A stretch of 25,959 bases of DNA, taken from a virus. The notes below the pieces were generated by a model that saw nothing but the letters and a program-made list of their open reading frames with translations, ran no database searches and had not been told where the DNA came from. The translations under genes were made by a program, and so were the position numbers. The stretch spans positions 1 to 25,959 of the IMG/VR virus record IMGVR_UViG_3300030101_004718; one strand, given 5' to 3'. Positions 15,555 through 21,272 of the stretch are shown here, in pieces; the stretch's first letter is position 1, and the number at the start of each line of letters is the position of its first letter.

Positions 15555-15740
15555 TTATCCTAATTTATCTTGAACTGTATCAATAAATCCTAATTGCCAT
15601 TTTTCGTGATCGTCAAGATTATCATTTATTTTATTGCTATTAGGTAAATACGTAATAGTATCTTTAAACTCTTCTAATATACTTACAAGAGAATAAGCCT
15701 CATCTTGAGTTAGTTTAACAGTTTTATAATTACTTTCCAT
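15555..15740 (-). CDS. Small acidic hypothetical protein
   Basis: A 61-aa protein, MESNYKTVKLTQDEAYSLVS then ILEEFKDTITYLPN, mostly helical and acidic, ending KWQLGFIDTVQDKLG. It is the first ORF after the 325-nt noncoding region and would be the first product of a transcript from the promoter at 15914-15945. The leader would be about 165 nt long, so translation could be controlled by RNA structure. I recognise no family. Confidence 0.6.
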   Translation of the reverse strand: MESNYKTVKLTQDEAYSLVSILEEFKDTITYLPNSNKINDNLDDHEKWQLGFIDTVQDKLG

Positions 15741-15910
15741 TTGTCTAGTTTTAAATTAGAGGTATTTTGATTTGTCTAAGAGTAGGTGCTACCTTTTTAC
15801 ACCCTTTTGTTATTTAAGGATAACTCCTTTGCTGCCTCGTTAGGTATCTTGCTTTGACCTTTGCTCACTCAACCGATCCGATTTTTAAGGGGGATCTGAC
15901 TTTAACAACA
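15741..15910 (-). ncRNA. Structured noncoding RNA or 5' leader candidate
   Basis: This stretch follows a good promoter and is visibly richer in G and C than its surroundings. It holds several local pairings on the minus strand: GATCC with GGATC, AGGT with ACCT, the hairpin AAGGA-GTTA-TCCTT, and near the end GGTG with CACC interleaved with GTAG with CTAC, which would form a small pseudoknot. AGCAAAGG occurs twice. There is no ORF of meaningful length. I recognise no Rfam family by eye. It could be a riboswitch-like leader of the 61-aa gene or a free small RNA; no T-tract terminator follows, which favours a leader. Confidence 0.4.
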
Positions 15911-15913
15911 ATG

Positions 15914-15945
15914 CTAATATACTACTATTTTTAATTATCAACAAA
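15914..15945 (-). promoter_or_regulatory. Bacteroidetes-type promoter
   Basis: The minus strand has TTTG, a 20-nt spacer, then TATATTAG. Bacteroidetes housekeeping promoters use a -33 TTG and a -7 TAnnTTTG, so this is one mismatch from the -7 consensus with acceptable spacing. Transcription would start near 15908, into the structured region. The -7 box is the same as in the motif copy at 19996. Confidence 0.55.
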
Positions 15946-16008
15946 AAATTTGATAAATATTTTAGATCTAACAGGAATTTGCAACTTCATTCTGCTAGAC
16001 CTATGGCT

Positions 16009-16039
16009 CACATATTAGCTTGTTATGTGTTATAGCTAA
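16009..16039. other. Interleaved inverted repeats (possible pseudoknot)
   Basis: On the plus strand CACATA, TTAGCT, TATGTG and AGCTAA occur in this order, so CACATA pairs with TATGTG and TTAGCT pairs with AGCTAA in an a-b-a'-b' arrangement. The loops are 0, 3 and 4 nt, so simultaneous formation would be tight; the two 6-bp hairpins may instead be alternatives. The site is just 3' of the tRNA on the transcribed minus strand. Confidence 0.4.
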
Positions 16040-16066
16040 TTAACAAAACAAACTTTTTGCCTTTAG

Positions 16067-16140
16067 AAGCGAGGGTAAGATTCGAACTTACGACCTTTAG
16101 GATATGAGCCTAACGAGCTGACCAACTGCTCTACCTCGCC
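16067..16140 (-). tRNA. tRNA-Met (CAT anticodon)
   Basis: A 74-nt cloverleaf on the minus strand: acceptor GGCGAGG with CCTCGCT (G-T at the first pair), D stem GAGC/GCTC, anticodon stem TTAGG/CCTAA with loop CTCATAT, variable AGGTC, T stem GTAAG/CTTAC with loop TTCGAAT. CCA is not encoded. The anticodon CAT means Met, or Ile2 if modified to lysidine; the lack of the three G-C pairs in the anticodon stem argues against an initiator. It lies downstream of the terminase genes. Confidence 0.9.
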
Positions 16141-16146
16141 ATTGTT

Positions 16147-16386
16147 TTATACTAATTCTAAACAATATTTATGTATATATCTTTTTTCTGAATGAGGAAT
16201 ATCAAGGCCTAATAGATAATCAAACTTATCTACTATTGAAAGAGCATAACCATTAGCATAGTAATTGTATTCCCCTTTATCATTATGGATCTGATAATTC
16301 CCTTCAGCAACTTCTGTAAGGAAATCTCTAATCTGAAAAATATCTAAAACTGTTTGTGCATCTTGACTTGTTACTATTTTTCTCAA
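16147..16386 (-). CDS. Small hypothetical protein with TTG start
   Basis: A 79-aa protein read from a TTG start (TTG AGA AAA); no internal ATG exists, so the alternative start is needed. It contains AQTVLDIFQIRDFLTEVAEG, GEYNYYANGYALSIVDKFDY and ends SEKRYIHKYCLELV. A small alpha/beta fold is likely. I recognise no family. It lies between the terminase genes and the tRNA, 6 nt before the tRNA 5' end, so the tRNA would have to be processed out of its transcript. Confidence 0.6.
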   Translation of the reverse strand: MRKIVTSQDAQTVLDIFQIRDFLTEVAEGNYQIHNDKGEYNYYANGYALSIVDKFDYLLGLDIPHSEKRYIHKYCLELV

Positions 16387-16482
16387 ATCAATTTTATTAT
16401 TTGTAATGTATTTATCGAAAATTTCTAATTTTTAAATTATGTAGCAATATTGCTTTTTTTTATTATAGTACAAACATATAAA
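16387..16482. other. AT-rich intergenic stretch
   Basis: No ORF is visible. It contains the palindrome AGCAATATTGCT (16443-16454), followed by Ts on the plus strand only. The rest is simple AT-rich sequence. Confidence 0.4.
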
Positions 16483-16515
16483 GGTAATGCGAAACATAAA
16501 TTCGCATTAATTACC
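16483..16515 (-). terminator. Hairpin at terminase large stop codon
   Basis: A 9-bp inverted repeat TAATGCGAA/TTCGCATTA with a 7-nt loop, flanked by GGTAA/TTACC. On the minus strand it begins within the last codons of the terminase gene. Only TTTAT follows, so it is a weak terminator or an RNA stability/processing hairpin. Confidence 0.45.
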
Positions 16516-17680
16516 TTATTATATATCTACCTCTGTTAGGATTCTGTAATTCCATCATTAAAGCATATCTACAAGCATCAATACAATCAGGATGTAGGCC
16601 TGTAGGTTTTTGAAGATTATTGCCTTCTTTGTCTTTATCCCATACATATCCTTGCAGCTCTCTTATTAGATTCTTAGATCTTGAAGTAATATAGATCTCA
16701 TTTTGGTTTATTAGGTTAATACCATATACTACTGAATCTCTACCCTTAGTTACAGGGAATACTTTATGGCCATAGTTTCTAAGTTCTTGTATGGATTTAG
16801 GTTCAGCAGAATCAGCATATATATTATAGCCTATATTGTTTTGTCTTATGAAATAACTTATATCTCTATTTAACATTCCTTTACGATATAGGATCTCATC
16901 AAATATATAAGCATCATTCCACTTGTAGAGGTTTATAATAACTGAAGGATCTACCGAATACCCAAAATCTAAGCCTCCACAAAGTAACCTAGCATCATCA
17001 GGTATTTTATCTATTGATTTCCAATCAGGAATACAAGCTCCTTCTAAACTACCTATTTCCCCTAATCCATATACCTTCCACCAGTTAGCCCAGTATGTAG
17101 ATGTCTTAGCTTTATCTTTTGCTTTCTCTATTTCTCTTACTATAGATTCAGGAAGGCTATCATTATCCTTATATGTAAGTGTAAGGAAATCTGTATCATC
17201 TTGGCCTATCAGTTCTTTATCTACCCAAAATAAATTAGTAGGATTATAATCTAGCCATATATTATTGGAGGTTCTAATTGCTAATTGCTGATAAGAATCA
17301 AAGGTTACATTATTACACTCATTTAAAAATAGATCTGACCTTCTAGCTCCTCTAAGTTTATCAGGCTGATCTGTACTAAAAAACTCTAAATAACTACCAT
17401 TATGAAATTCGTATTTTAAGGTGCTTCTATTGTACTTTCTCTCATCATACCTATTCAAGGCCTTAAGTATGTTTAGAAAGTCCTTTAAAGCTCCTCTACG
17501 GAGATGAGGTACACTCTCTGATACTACACTTATCTCAGCTCCCTTATTCCTTATTGCATAATCTATAAGTATTAAAAGTATGGCTATAGTTTTACCTGCT
17601 GAAGAACCTCCCCTTATTATCTTAATCCTATTATCAAGTTTTCTTAGTTTATTTAAGGCTAAGGTTTTTTTTATTTGCAT
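16511..17680 (-). CDS. terL: Terminase large subunit
   Basis: A 389-aa protein, the packaging ATPase/nuclease. The N-terminal ATPase has Walker A GGSSAGKT at residues 24-31, a Walker B-like DLFLNEC near 116-122, and LDYNPT (about 144-149), which is a coupling-type motif. The C-terminal nuclease has acidic residues in GGLDFGYSVDPS, YADSAEPKSI and HPDCIDACRYA, the three-Asp pattern of RNase H-like terminase nucleases (Terminase_3/6 type). It cuts concatemeric DNA and pumps it through the portal. The length is at the short end of the family, with all key motifs present. The start overlaps the small subunit gene by one base (TAATG). Confidence 0.93.
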   Translation of the reverse strand: MQIKKTLALNKLRKLDNRIKIIRGGSSAGKTIAILLILIDYAIRNKGAEISVVSESVPHLRRGALKDFLNILKALNRYDERKYNRSTLKYEFHNGSYLEFFSTDQPDKLRGARRSDLFLNECNNVTFDSYQQLAIRTSNNIWLDYNPTNLFWVDKELIGQDDTDFLTLTYKDNDSLPESIVREIEKAKDKAKTSTYWANWWKVYGLGEIGSLEGACIPDWKSIDKIPDDARLLCGGLDFGYSVDPSVIINLYKWNDAYIFDEILYRKGMLNRDISYFIRQNNIGYNIYADSAEPKSIQELRNYGHKVFPVTKGRDSVVYGINLINQNEIYITSRSKNLIRELQGYVWDKDKEGNNLQKPTGLHPDCIDACRYALMMELQNPNRGRYIIR

Positions 17681-17919
17681 TAATCTAGAAATATAGGCAG
17701 ATCTTCGTTTATATGAATATCTTTAGTTTCTCTTGGCCTACCTGCATAGTAATTATAATAGAGTTGAACATATTTGAAATCTCCTTTTTTTAACCCTGCC
17801 TCTAATGCTTCAAAAGCTAAAGGCTCTAATGGAGTTAATTTCTCTATAAGATTTAACTCTTCAGCTTTAGGTTTTCTACCTGCTCCCTTTCTTTTACCTC
17901 CTCTATTTTCTACTTTCAT
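17680..17919 (-). CDS. terS: Terminase small subunit-like DNA-binding protein
   Basis: A 79-aa protein with an N-terminal basic motif GGKRKGAGRKPKAEE, an AT-hook-like segment common at the start of small terminases, then EPLAFEALEAGLKKGDFKYV, which predicts two helices, and GRPRETKDIHI at the end. It would recognise the packaging site and regulate the large subunit. It overlaps the large-subunit gene by one base. It is short (many small terminases are 140-180 aa), so it might be a DNA-binding partner instead of a full terminase small subunit. Confidence 0.6.
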   Translation of the reverse strand: MKVENRGGKRKGAGRKPKAEELNLIEKLTPLEPLAFEALEAGLKKGDFKYVQLYYNYYAGRPRETKDIHINEDLPIFLD

Positions 17920-17941
17920 TTTTTGAAAAACTTTGATTAAT

Positions 17942-17959
17942 CAAAAATATAACGAAATT
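17942..17959 (-). promoter_or_regulatory. CGTTATA motif, copy 5
   Basis: The minus strand reads AATTTCGTTATATTTTTG, 22 nt before the terminase small-subunit ATG, and overlaps the end of the preceding small ORF. It also resembles a Bacteroidetes -7 box (TAnnTTTTG). A short palindrome TTGATTAATCAA directly follows. Confidence 0.45.
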
Positions 17960-18119
17960 ATCCTTTTATTTTAGTAACATCCAATAAATGCTTTTTAGTT
18001 TCTATTAAGAATTTATTTCTGGTTCTTTTATTTTTAAAGTTTCTTGGTATCTGTATTATTATGTATTTTGGTTTAGATTTATTTTTAATCCACTTTTTTA
18101 TATTTTCCAAATTGTTCAT
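17958..18119 (-). CDS. Small basic protein before terminase genes
   Basis: Translation gives 53 aa: MNNLENIKKWIKNKSKPKYI, IIQIPRNFKNKRTRNKFLIE, TKKHLLDVTKIKG. It is strongly basic (about one third Lys/Arg). Its ATG overlaps the end of the previous gene by 35 nt and it fills the gap to the terminase small-subunit gene. The basic character suggests nucleic-acid binding. I recognise no family, and the long overlap lowers confidence. Confidence 0.5.
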   Translation of the reverse strand: MNNLENIKKWIKNKSKPKYIIIQIPRNFKNKRTRNKFLIETKKHLLDVTKIKG

Positions 18120-18471
18120 CATAACCTATTTGATCTTTTGGTTCTCTGTTTCTATTATACTGATCCTTGTACCATTTTTCATCTCTTGTATTTTCAAGTT
18201 CTTTTTCTAAATTAGCTAAAGCCCTCCAACAGACCTTTGCTGAGTGAAGCTGCCCATCAGTATCTATTTTACCTGCTTCAAATAAATGCCTAGTAAGGGC
18301 ATCTAATTCATCTGTACTTTTAGACCTATCCCAATGAAGAGGTTTATCAGGATGATGCTGCTGATTTCCTATATAAGATACCTTAGCAACTTCAGCTAGA
18401 GCTTTAGGGAAGTATTTAATTAATCCTGTATATATAGGTATCTGTTTTCTTTTATCTTTATCTGTTTCCAT
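18085..18471 (-). CDS. dATP/dGTP diphosphohydrolase-like protein (DUF5664-type)
   Basis: A 128-aa protein from the ATG at 18471, chosen because it shares one base with the upstream stop (TAATGG); an ATG 27 nt earlier would overlap more. The core is VAKVSYIGNQQHHPDKPLHW followed by DRSKSTDELDALTRHLFEAG, DTDGQLHSAKVCWRALANLE: the signature I recognise as the dATP/dGTP diphosphohydrolase N-terminal family (DUF5664/dGTP_diPhyd_N) found in many phages. Conserved His, Asp and Lys in these blocks are candidate active-site residues. Enzymes of this type remove purine dNTPs, in some phages together with modified-base pathways; no PurZ-like gene is visible in this window. The C-terminus is charged and probably unstructured. 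Confidence 0.7.
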   Translation of the reverse strand: METDKDKRKQIPIYTGLIKYFPKALAEVAKVSYIGNQQHHPDKPLHWDRSKSTDELDALTRHLFEAGKIDTDGQLHSAKVCWRALANLEKELENTRDEKWYKDQYNRNREPKDQIGYDEQFGKYKKVD

Positions 18472-18929
18472 TATAATACTTTTTCTTTCCAAGCCCATTC
18501 CTTTTTTAAAAGATCGAGTTTTTCTTTTACTTGTTCTCTTTTATTAACTGGTAATTCTAATACTGCTTTTACTAAAGGATCTTCTAATTTCTTTTTTTGA
18601 TTATTACATTTAGTTTCTAACATCTCTACTTTATCTATCTCATCTTGATCTTCATCTTCAAAATGAAATTGATTTAAGATCTTGATTACATCCTGATTTG
18701 TTTTATATATATACCACTTCCTATAAGAGTTAATTAAGGTAGCGTGATTTACTGGCCATCCTTGAGAGGTGTAAAACTTCTCCATTTTTTGCCACCTCAT
18801 TTTCAACTTATCTCTAAGTATGTAACATAGTAAGCCTCTATGTTCTATTACATTCCTTTTTCTTGATTTTTGGAATAGGTTTATTCCTGATATTTCAGTA
18901 ATCTTATTAGCTATATCTATTGCCTTCAT
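18471..18929 (-). CDS. DnaA domain IV-like DNA-binding protein
   Basis: A 152-aa protein from the ATG at 18929, which overlaps the exonuclease stop (ATGA); an ATG 27 nt upstream is possible. Residues 20-75 (SRKRNVIEHRGLLCYILRDK and WPVNHATLINSYRKW) match the DnaA C-terminal domain pattern, in which a basic helix, a YLLR-like helix and an H-(S/A)-T recognition helix bind DnaA boxes. The rest is a charged, coiled-coil-prone region (EDEDQDEIDKVEMLETKCNN) with no ATPase. It could recruit replication machinery or regulate transcription; phage proteins with this domain are often just called DnaA-like. Assignment is by motif. Confidence 0.6.
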   Translation of the reverse strand: MKAIDIANKITEISGINLFQKSRKRNVIEHRGLLCYILRDKLKMRWQKMEKFYTSQGWPVNHATLINSYRKWYIYKTNQDVIKILNQFHFEDEDQDEIDKVEMLETKCNNQKKKLEDPLVKAVLELPVNKREQVKEKLDLLKKEWAWKEKVL

Positions 18930-19636
18930 ATTCTTAACTTTAATAAATGATAACATTCTGCATATTTTTCTTTGGCTTTACTTTTATATTCTTTCTTGAA
19001 TAGCTCATATAATCTCCTAGTATATTGATATTTTGTTTTACATCCTTTATAATATTTCTTTGCAAATGCTTTCCCTTTACCTTTAAAGTAATTAACATTA
19101 TCGGCTGAATCTCCGATTATACACTGCTCATAAAAATTAAACAAGGCCTCATCTTCTGTTATATCATATAATTCTTTTTTTACATAATTATATATTAATG
19201 CAGGAAATTGTTTGTAATCTTTATCTATTGATACTATTACTACTTGATCTCTACCTGCTTCATTCTTTATTCTATTCCAGTTCTCTGCTACAAGATCATC
19301 TGTTTCTAATCCTCTAGTATATACACTATTATAAGTTTGCTTTACGAATTTGTGCATATCATATAGTAGTGGAGGTTTTTCTTGTTTCTTTCTATTTGCT
19401 TTATATTTAGGAGTAATCATCTTCCTAAAGTTACCTGAAGAACCTGAAAAAGTTATAACACTTTTAACATCAAATATATCATCAATATCATTAATGATTT
19501 TCATATACTGTTCTGAGTATTTATCCTGAGCATCTTTAGGTTCTCTATAATATATATCATCAGGTTTTTCCCCATCTATTCTAGTTCTATAACAACTAGC
19601 AAAGATTAAAGAATCTGCATCAAATAATACTATCAT
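18926..19636 (-). CDS. 5'-3' exonuclease (FEN/PIN family)
   Basis: A 236-aa protein. The first residues IVLFDADSLIF supply the first metal-binding Asp. FRKMITPKYKANRKKQEKPP is the basic arch segment of the polymerase I 5' nuclease family. LETDDLVAENWN and VVIVSIDKDYKQFP carry the next acidic metal ligands, and IIGDSADNV followed by KGKGKAFAKKY is the GDxxDN plus helix-hairpin-helix-like region. It removes RNA primers and resects duplex ends during replication or recombination. The length suits a stand-alone exonuclease domain. No DNA polymerase is visible in the window. The gene overlaps both neighbours (17 nt and 4 nt). Confidence 0.87.
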   Translation of the reverse strand: MIVLFDADSLIFASCYRTRIDGEKPDDIYYREPKDAQDKYSEQYMKIINDIDDIFDVKSVITFSGSSGNFRKMITPKYKANRKKQEKPPLLYDMHKFVKQTYNSVYTRGLETDDLVAENWNRIKNEAGRDQVVIVSIDKDYKQFPALIYNYVKKELYDITEDEALFNFYEQCIIGDSADNVNYFKGKGKAFAKKYYKGCKTKYQYTRRLYELFKKEYKSKAKEKYAECYHLLKLRI

Positions 19637-19757
19637 ATATTATATATAAAAAAGTTAATACTAATCCTACAATAGATATTGCAGTAGCTTTCATTGTTTC
19701 AGAATATTTTGCATCAGATCTACCCTGCCTACTTCTATATTGTCTATGTTTATTCAC
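19620..19757 (-). CDS. Tiny membrane protein (GTG start)
   Basis: Translation gives 45 aa: GTG start then NKHRQYRSRQGRSDAKYSET, MKATAISIVGLVLTFLYIIY and DSII. It has a basic N-terminus and one C-terminal hydrophobic helix. The GTG overlaps the previous stop (GTGA) and the TGA lies inside the exonuclease gene (17-nt overlap), which fits the coupled style of the region. No family is recognised. Confidence 0.5.
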   Translation of the reverse strand: MNKHRQYRSRQGRSDAKYSETMKATAISIVGLVLTFLYIIYDSII

Positions 19758-19972
19758 TTTGTGTTTTTTTCTACTATTCTTTTATAGTCATATCTAGGCC
19801 TTTTATTATGATAACTATCCTGATCCAAATCTATTGTATTTTTATTAATAATACCACCCTCTAAATCTAAAATAGTATATCCTTGTTTTACTAGAAGATT
19901 AATTGCTTTTATTTGTTCTTCTACTCTTTCTTGAGTTCTAAATGCCTCAAATATTGAATTACTTATTGCCAT
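19754..19972 (-). CDS. Small hypothetical protein
   Basis: A 72-aa protein: MAISNSIFEAFRTQERVEEQ, then IKAINLLVKQGYTILDLEGG and a basic end (KRPRYDYKRIVEKNTK). The section LLVKQGYTILDLEGGII is a helix-turn-strand found in several small phage ORFs; I know no role. It begins a new unit after a 51-nt gap that holds a CGTTATATTAG motif, and its stop overlaps the next GTG start. Confidence 0.65.
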   Translation of the reverse strand: MAISNSIFEAFRTQERVEEQIKAINLLVKQGYTILDLEGGIINKNTIDLDQDSYHNKRPRYDYKRIVEKNTK

Positions 19973-19995
19973 TGTCTTTTTTTTAATAGTTACTG

Positions 19996-20010
19996 CTAAT
20001 ATAACGATTT
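19996..20010 (-). promoter_or_regulatory. CGTTATA motif, copy 6
   Basis: The minus strand reads AAATCGTTATATTAG, the closest to the consensus of all copies, 23 nt upstream of the ATG at 19972. The spacing to the gene fits a promoter better than a translation element. Confidence 0.5.
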
Positions 20011-20023
20011 ATTAACAAATAAT

Positions 20024-20440
20024 TTAATTACTATTTAAATTTATTTTAGAGGCCATATTTTCGGTAAGGAGATATACTTGTTTTTTTACTTTCTTTTTAT
20101 TCCATATTGTAGTAGAAGGGCAATATAATTCTGAGGGATCAGGCATATCAATTCCATCTAGCCAGTACATATAATTACCTTTAGGATCATTTACAAAATA
20201 TAGCTTAACAATATCATCAGGCAGCTCCATAAGTTTATCATACTTGAATTTTTCTAAGAGTTTTTCTTCATAATACTTATCTCTAAATTTCATCTCAATA
20301 ACTACCTTTCTATTTTTAGGAGATAAACCTTCTGCATCCCAACTCTTATCATCTTTGCCTACCCATTTGAGATCCCATCCTAAAACATTTAGAATCATAG
20401 TTACTGCCCTCTCCCATTTGTGAACCTCCTTAATTTCCAT
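20024..20440 (-). CDS. PD-(D/E)XK-like nuclease
   Basis: A 138-aa protein. WDAEGLSPKNRKVVIEMKFR near residues 33-52 gives the D...(E)xK pattern (Asp34, Glu49, Lys51 in EMK) of the restriction endonuclease-like fold, followed by a Lys/Glu-rich helix and strands with VKLYFVNDPKGNYMYWLDGI. The length suits a small Holliday-junction resolvase or endonuclease. In a phage replication cluster it might resolve branched DNA before packaging. Overlap with the upstream gene is 11 nt. Active-site residues are inferred from the motif spacing. Confidence 0.5.
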   Translation of the reverse strand: MEIKEVHKWERAVTMILNVLGWDLKWVGKDDKSWDAEGLSPKNRKVVIEMKFRDKYYEEKLLEKFKYDKLMELPDDIVKLYFVNDPKGNYMYWLDGIDMPDPSELYCPSTTIWNKKKVKKQVYLLTENMASKINLNSN

Positions 20441-20642
20441 TATCCCATATCTTATTGAGATCTTTAATCCATTGTACTATTGTTTTTGGGGAGCAGGTAC
20501 AAGGTAAGTAAAAGTTATGTTCATAGTAGATAGAGTGGAGCTTTGATACCAGTTCAAACTCTTCCCTTGATAAGAATGATTTTTTACCCATTCTAAATTT
20601 TTTCCATTTTTGTCTATCATATTTACTGAATTTTGTTACCAT
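20430..20642 (-). CDS. Small basic hypothetical protein
   Basis: A 70-aa protein: MVTKFSKYDRQKWKKFRMGK, then KSFLSREEFELVSKLHSIYY, EHNFYLPCTCSPKTIVQWIK and a short end. It has a basic N-terminus, a CxC motif (CTCSP) and predicted helices; the last part (SPKTIVQWIKDLNKIW) looks like a DNA-binding helix-turn-helix. No family recognised. Its ATG overlaps the upstream ORF end (7 nt). Confidence 0.6.
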   Translation of the reverse strand: MVTKFSKYDRQKWKKFRMGKKSFLSREEFELVSKLHSIYYEHNFYLPCTCSPKTIVQWIKDLNKIWDNGN

Positions 20643-20794
20643 CTTTTTATCTTGATTTTATTTAGGGCATCCTTTCTATCATCACACCCACACGAATCAT
20701 AACCTAGTTTTTTTGCTATCCAAGTTGCTATTTTTTTACCCTGCCCAAAGGTTATTATATTTATTACTTTTTCTGTTAAATCTCCTAGTTTCAT
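20636..20794 (-). CDS. Small CGCD-motif phage protein
   Basis: Translation gives 52 aa: MKLGDLTEKVINIITFGQGK, KIATWIAKKLGYDSCGCDDR, KDALNKIKIKRW. The K(I/E)..WIAKKLGY..CGCD.RK..LN pattern recurs in short proteins of Bacteroidetes phages, so the frame is real. The CGCD pair may bind a metal. No function known. It is coupled to the sigma-like gene by an ATGA overlap. Confidence 0.65.
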   Translation of the reverse strand: MKLGDLTEKVINIITFGQGKKIATWIAKKLGYDSCGCDDRKDALNKIKIKRW

Positions 20795-21267
20795 ATAATT
20801 TGTTTTAATTTATGTACTACTTTCTTATAAGTGTTATACAAAGAATAATAAGGTATTCCTGATTTTCTAGATAATTCAGCAATAGATGTACCTGAGTTCA
20901 CTATCTCAAATACTTTTTTATTATACCAATACATCTTATCAAGCTCATCCTGAATCTGTTTATATTTAGAATCATAGTTTACATAAATATCTGCTTTACT
21001 AAATTCAGTTAAGTTTCTAACTATTGTAACTTTCTTTTTTCTTCTATATAAATCTATAAACATACTTCTAAGAGTTTTAAATATATAGTAATAATTTATA
21101 TCATCATTATAAGAAATATCCAGTTTATCATTCTCAATCTTGAGTTGAATTTTTATATACATCTCCTGAGTAAGATCCTTTGCAGTTTCTTCATCTAAAC
21201 CAAAGGATTTACATATCTCTATCCAATCATTATTTTTTTGGAACAAAAGTTCCATATATTTTTTCAT
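20791..21267 (-). CDS. Sigma-70-like (ECF-type) transcription factor
   Basis: A 158-aa protein with two sigma-like regions. Residues 20-80 resemble region 2: a helix with DEETAKDLTQEMYIKIQLKI, then YYIFKTLRSMFIDLYRRKKK. Residues 115-158 resemble region 4: YNKKVFEIVNSGTSIAELSR followed by KSGIPYYSLYNTYKKVVHKL, a helix-turn-helix. Small phage sigma factors redirect host RNA polymerase to phage promoters. The CGTTATA motif upstream of late genes is a candidate target. No region 1 or 3 is present. A simple HTH regulator is the alternative. It starts 5 nt after the ATPase stop. Confidence 0.65.
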   Translation of the reverse strand: MKKYMELLFQKNNDWIEICKSFGLDEETAKDLTQEMYIKIQLKIENDKLDISYNDDINYYYIFKTLRSMFIDLYRRKKKVTIVRNLTEFSKADIYVNYDSKYKQIQDELDKMYWYNKKVFEIVNSGTSIAELSRKSGIPYYSLYNTYKKVVHKLKQII

Positions 21268-21272
21268 AGGCT

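Noticed and set aside
15345-15563. 72-aa plus-strand ORF, hydrophobic
   Set aside because: It overlaps two better supported minus-strand ORFs (15302-15403, 15390-15554) with coupled starts; its hydrophobic composition follows from AT-rich antisense codons.
15741-16066. Second tRNA, tmRNA or group I intron
   Set aside because: No second cloverleaf, no tmRNA tag ORF and no P/Q/R/S intron core could be found by eye in this noncoding stretch.
16443-16460. AGCAATATTGCT hairpin followed by Ts on the plus strand
   Set aside because: It looks like a terminator only for plus-strand transcription, and there are no plus-strand genes; on the minus strand it lacks a T-run.
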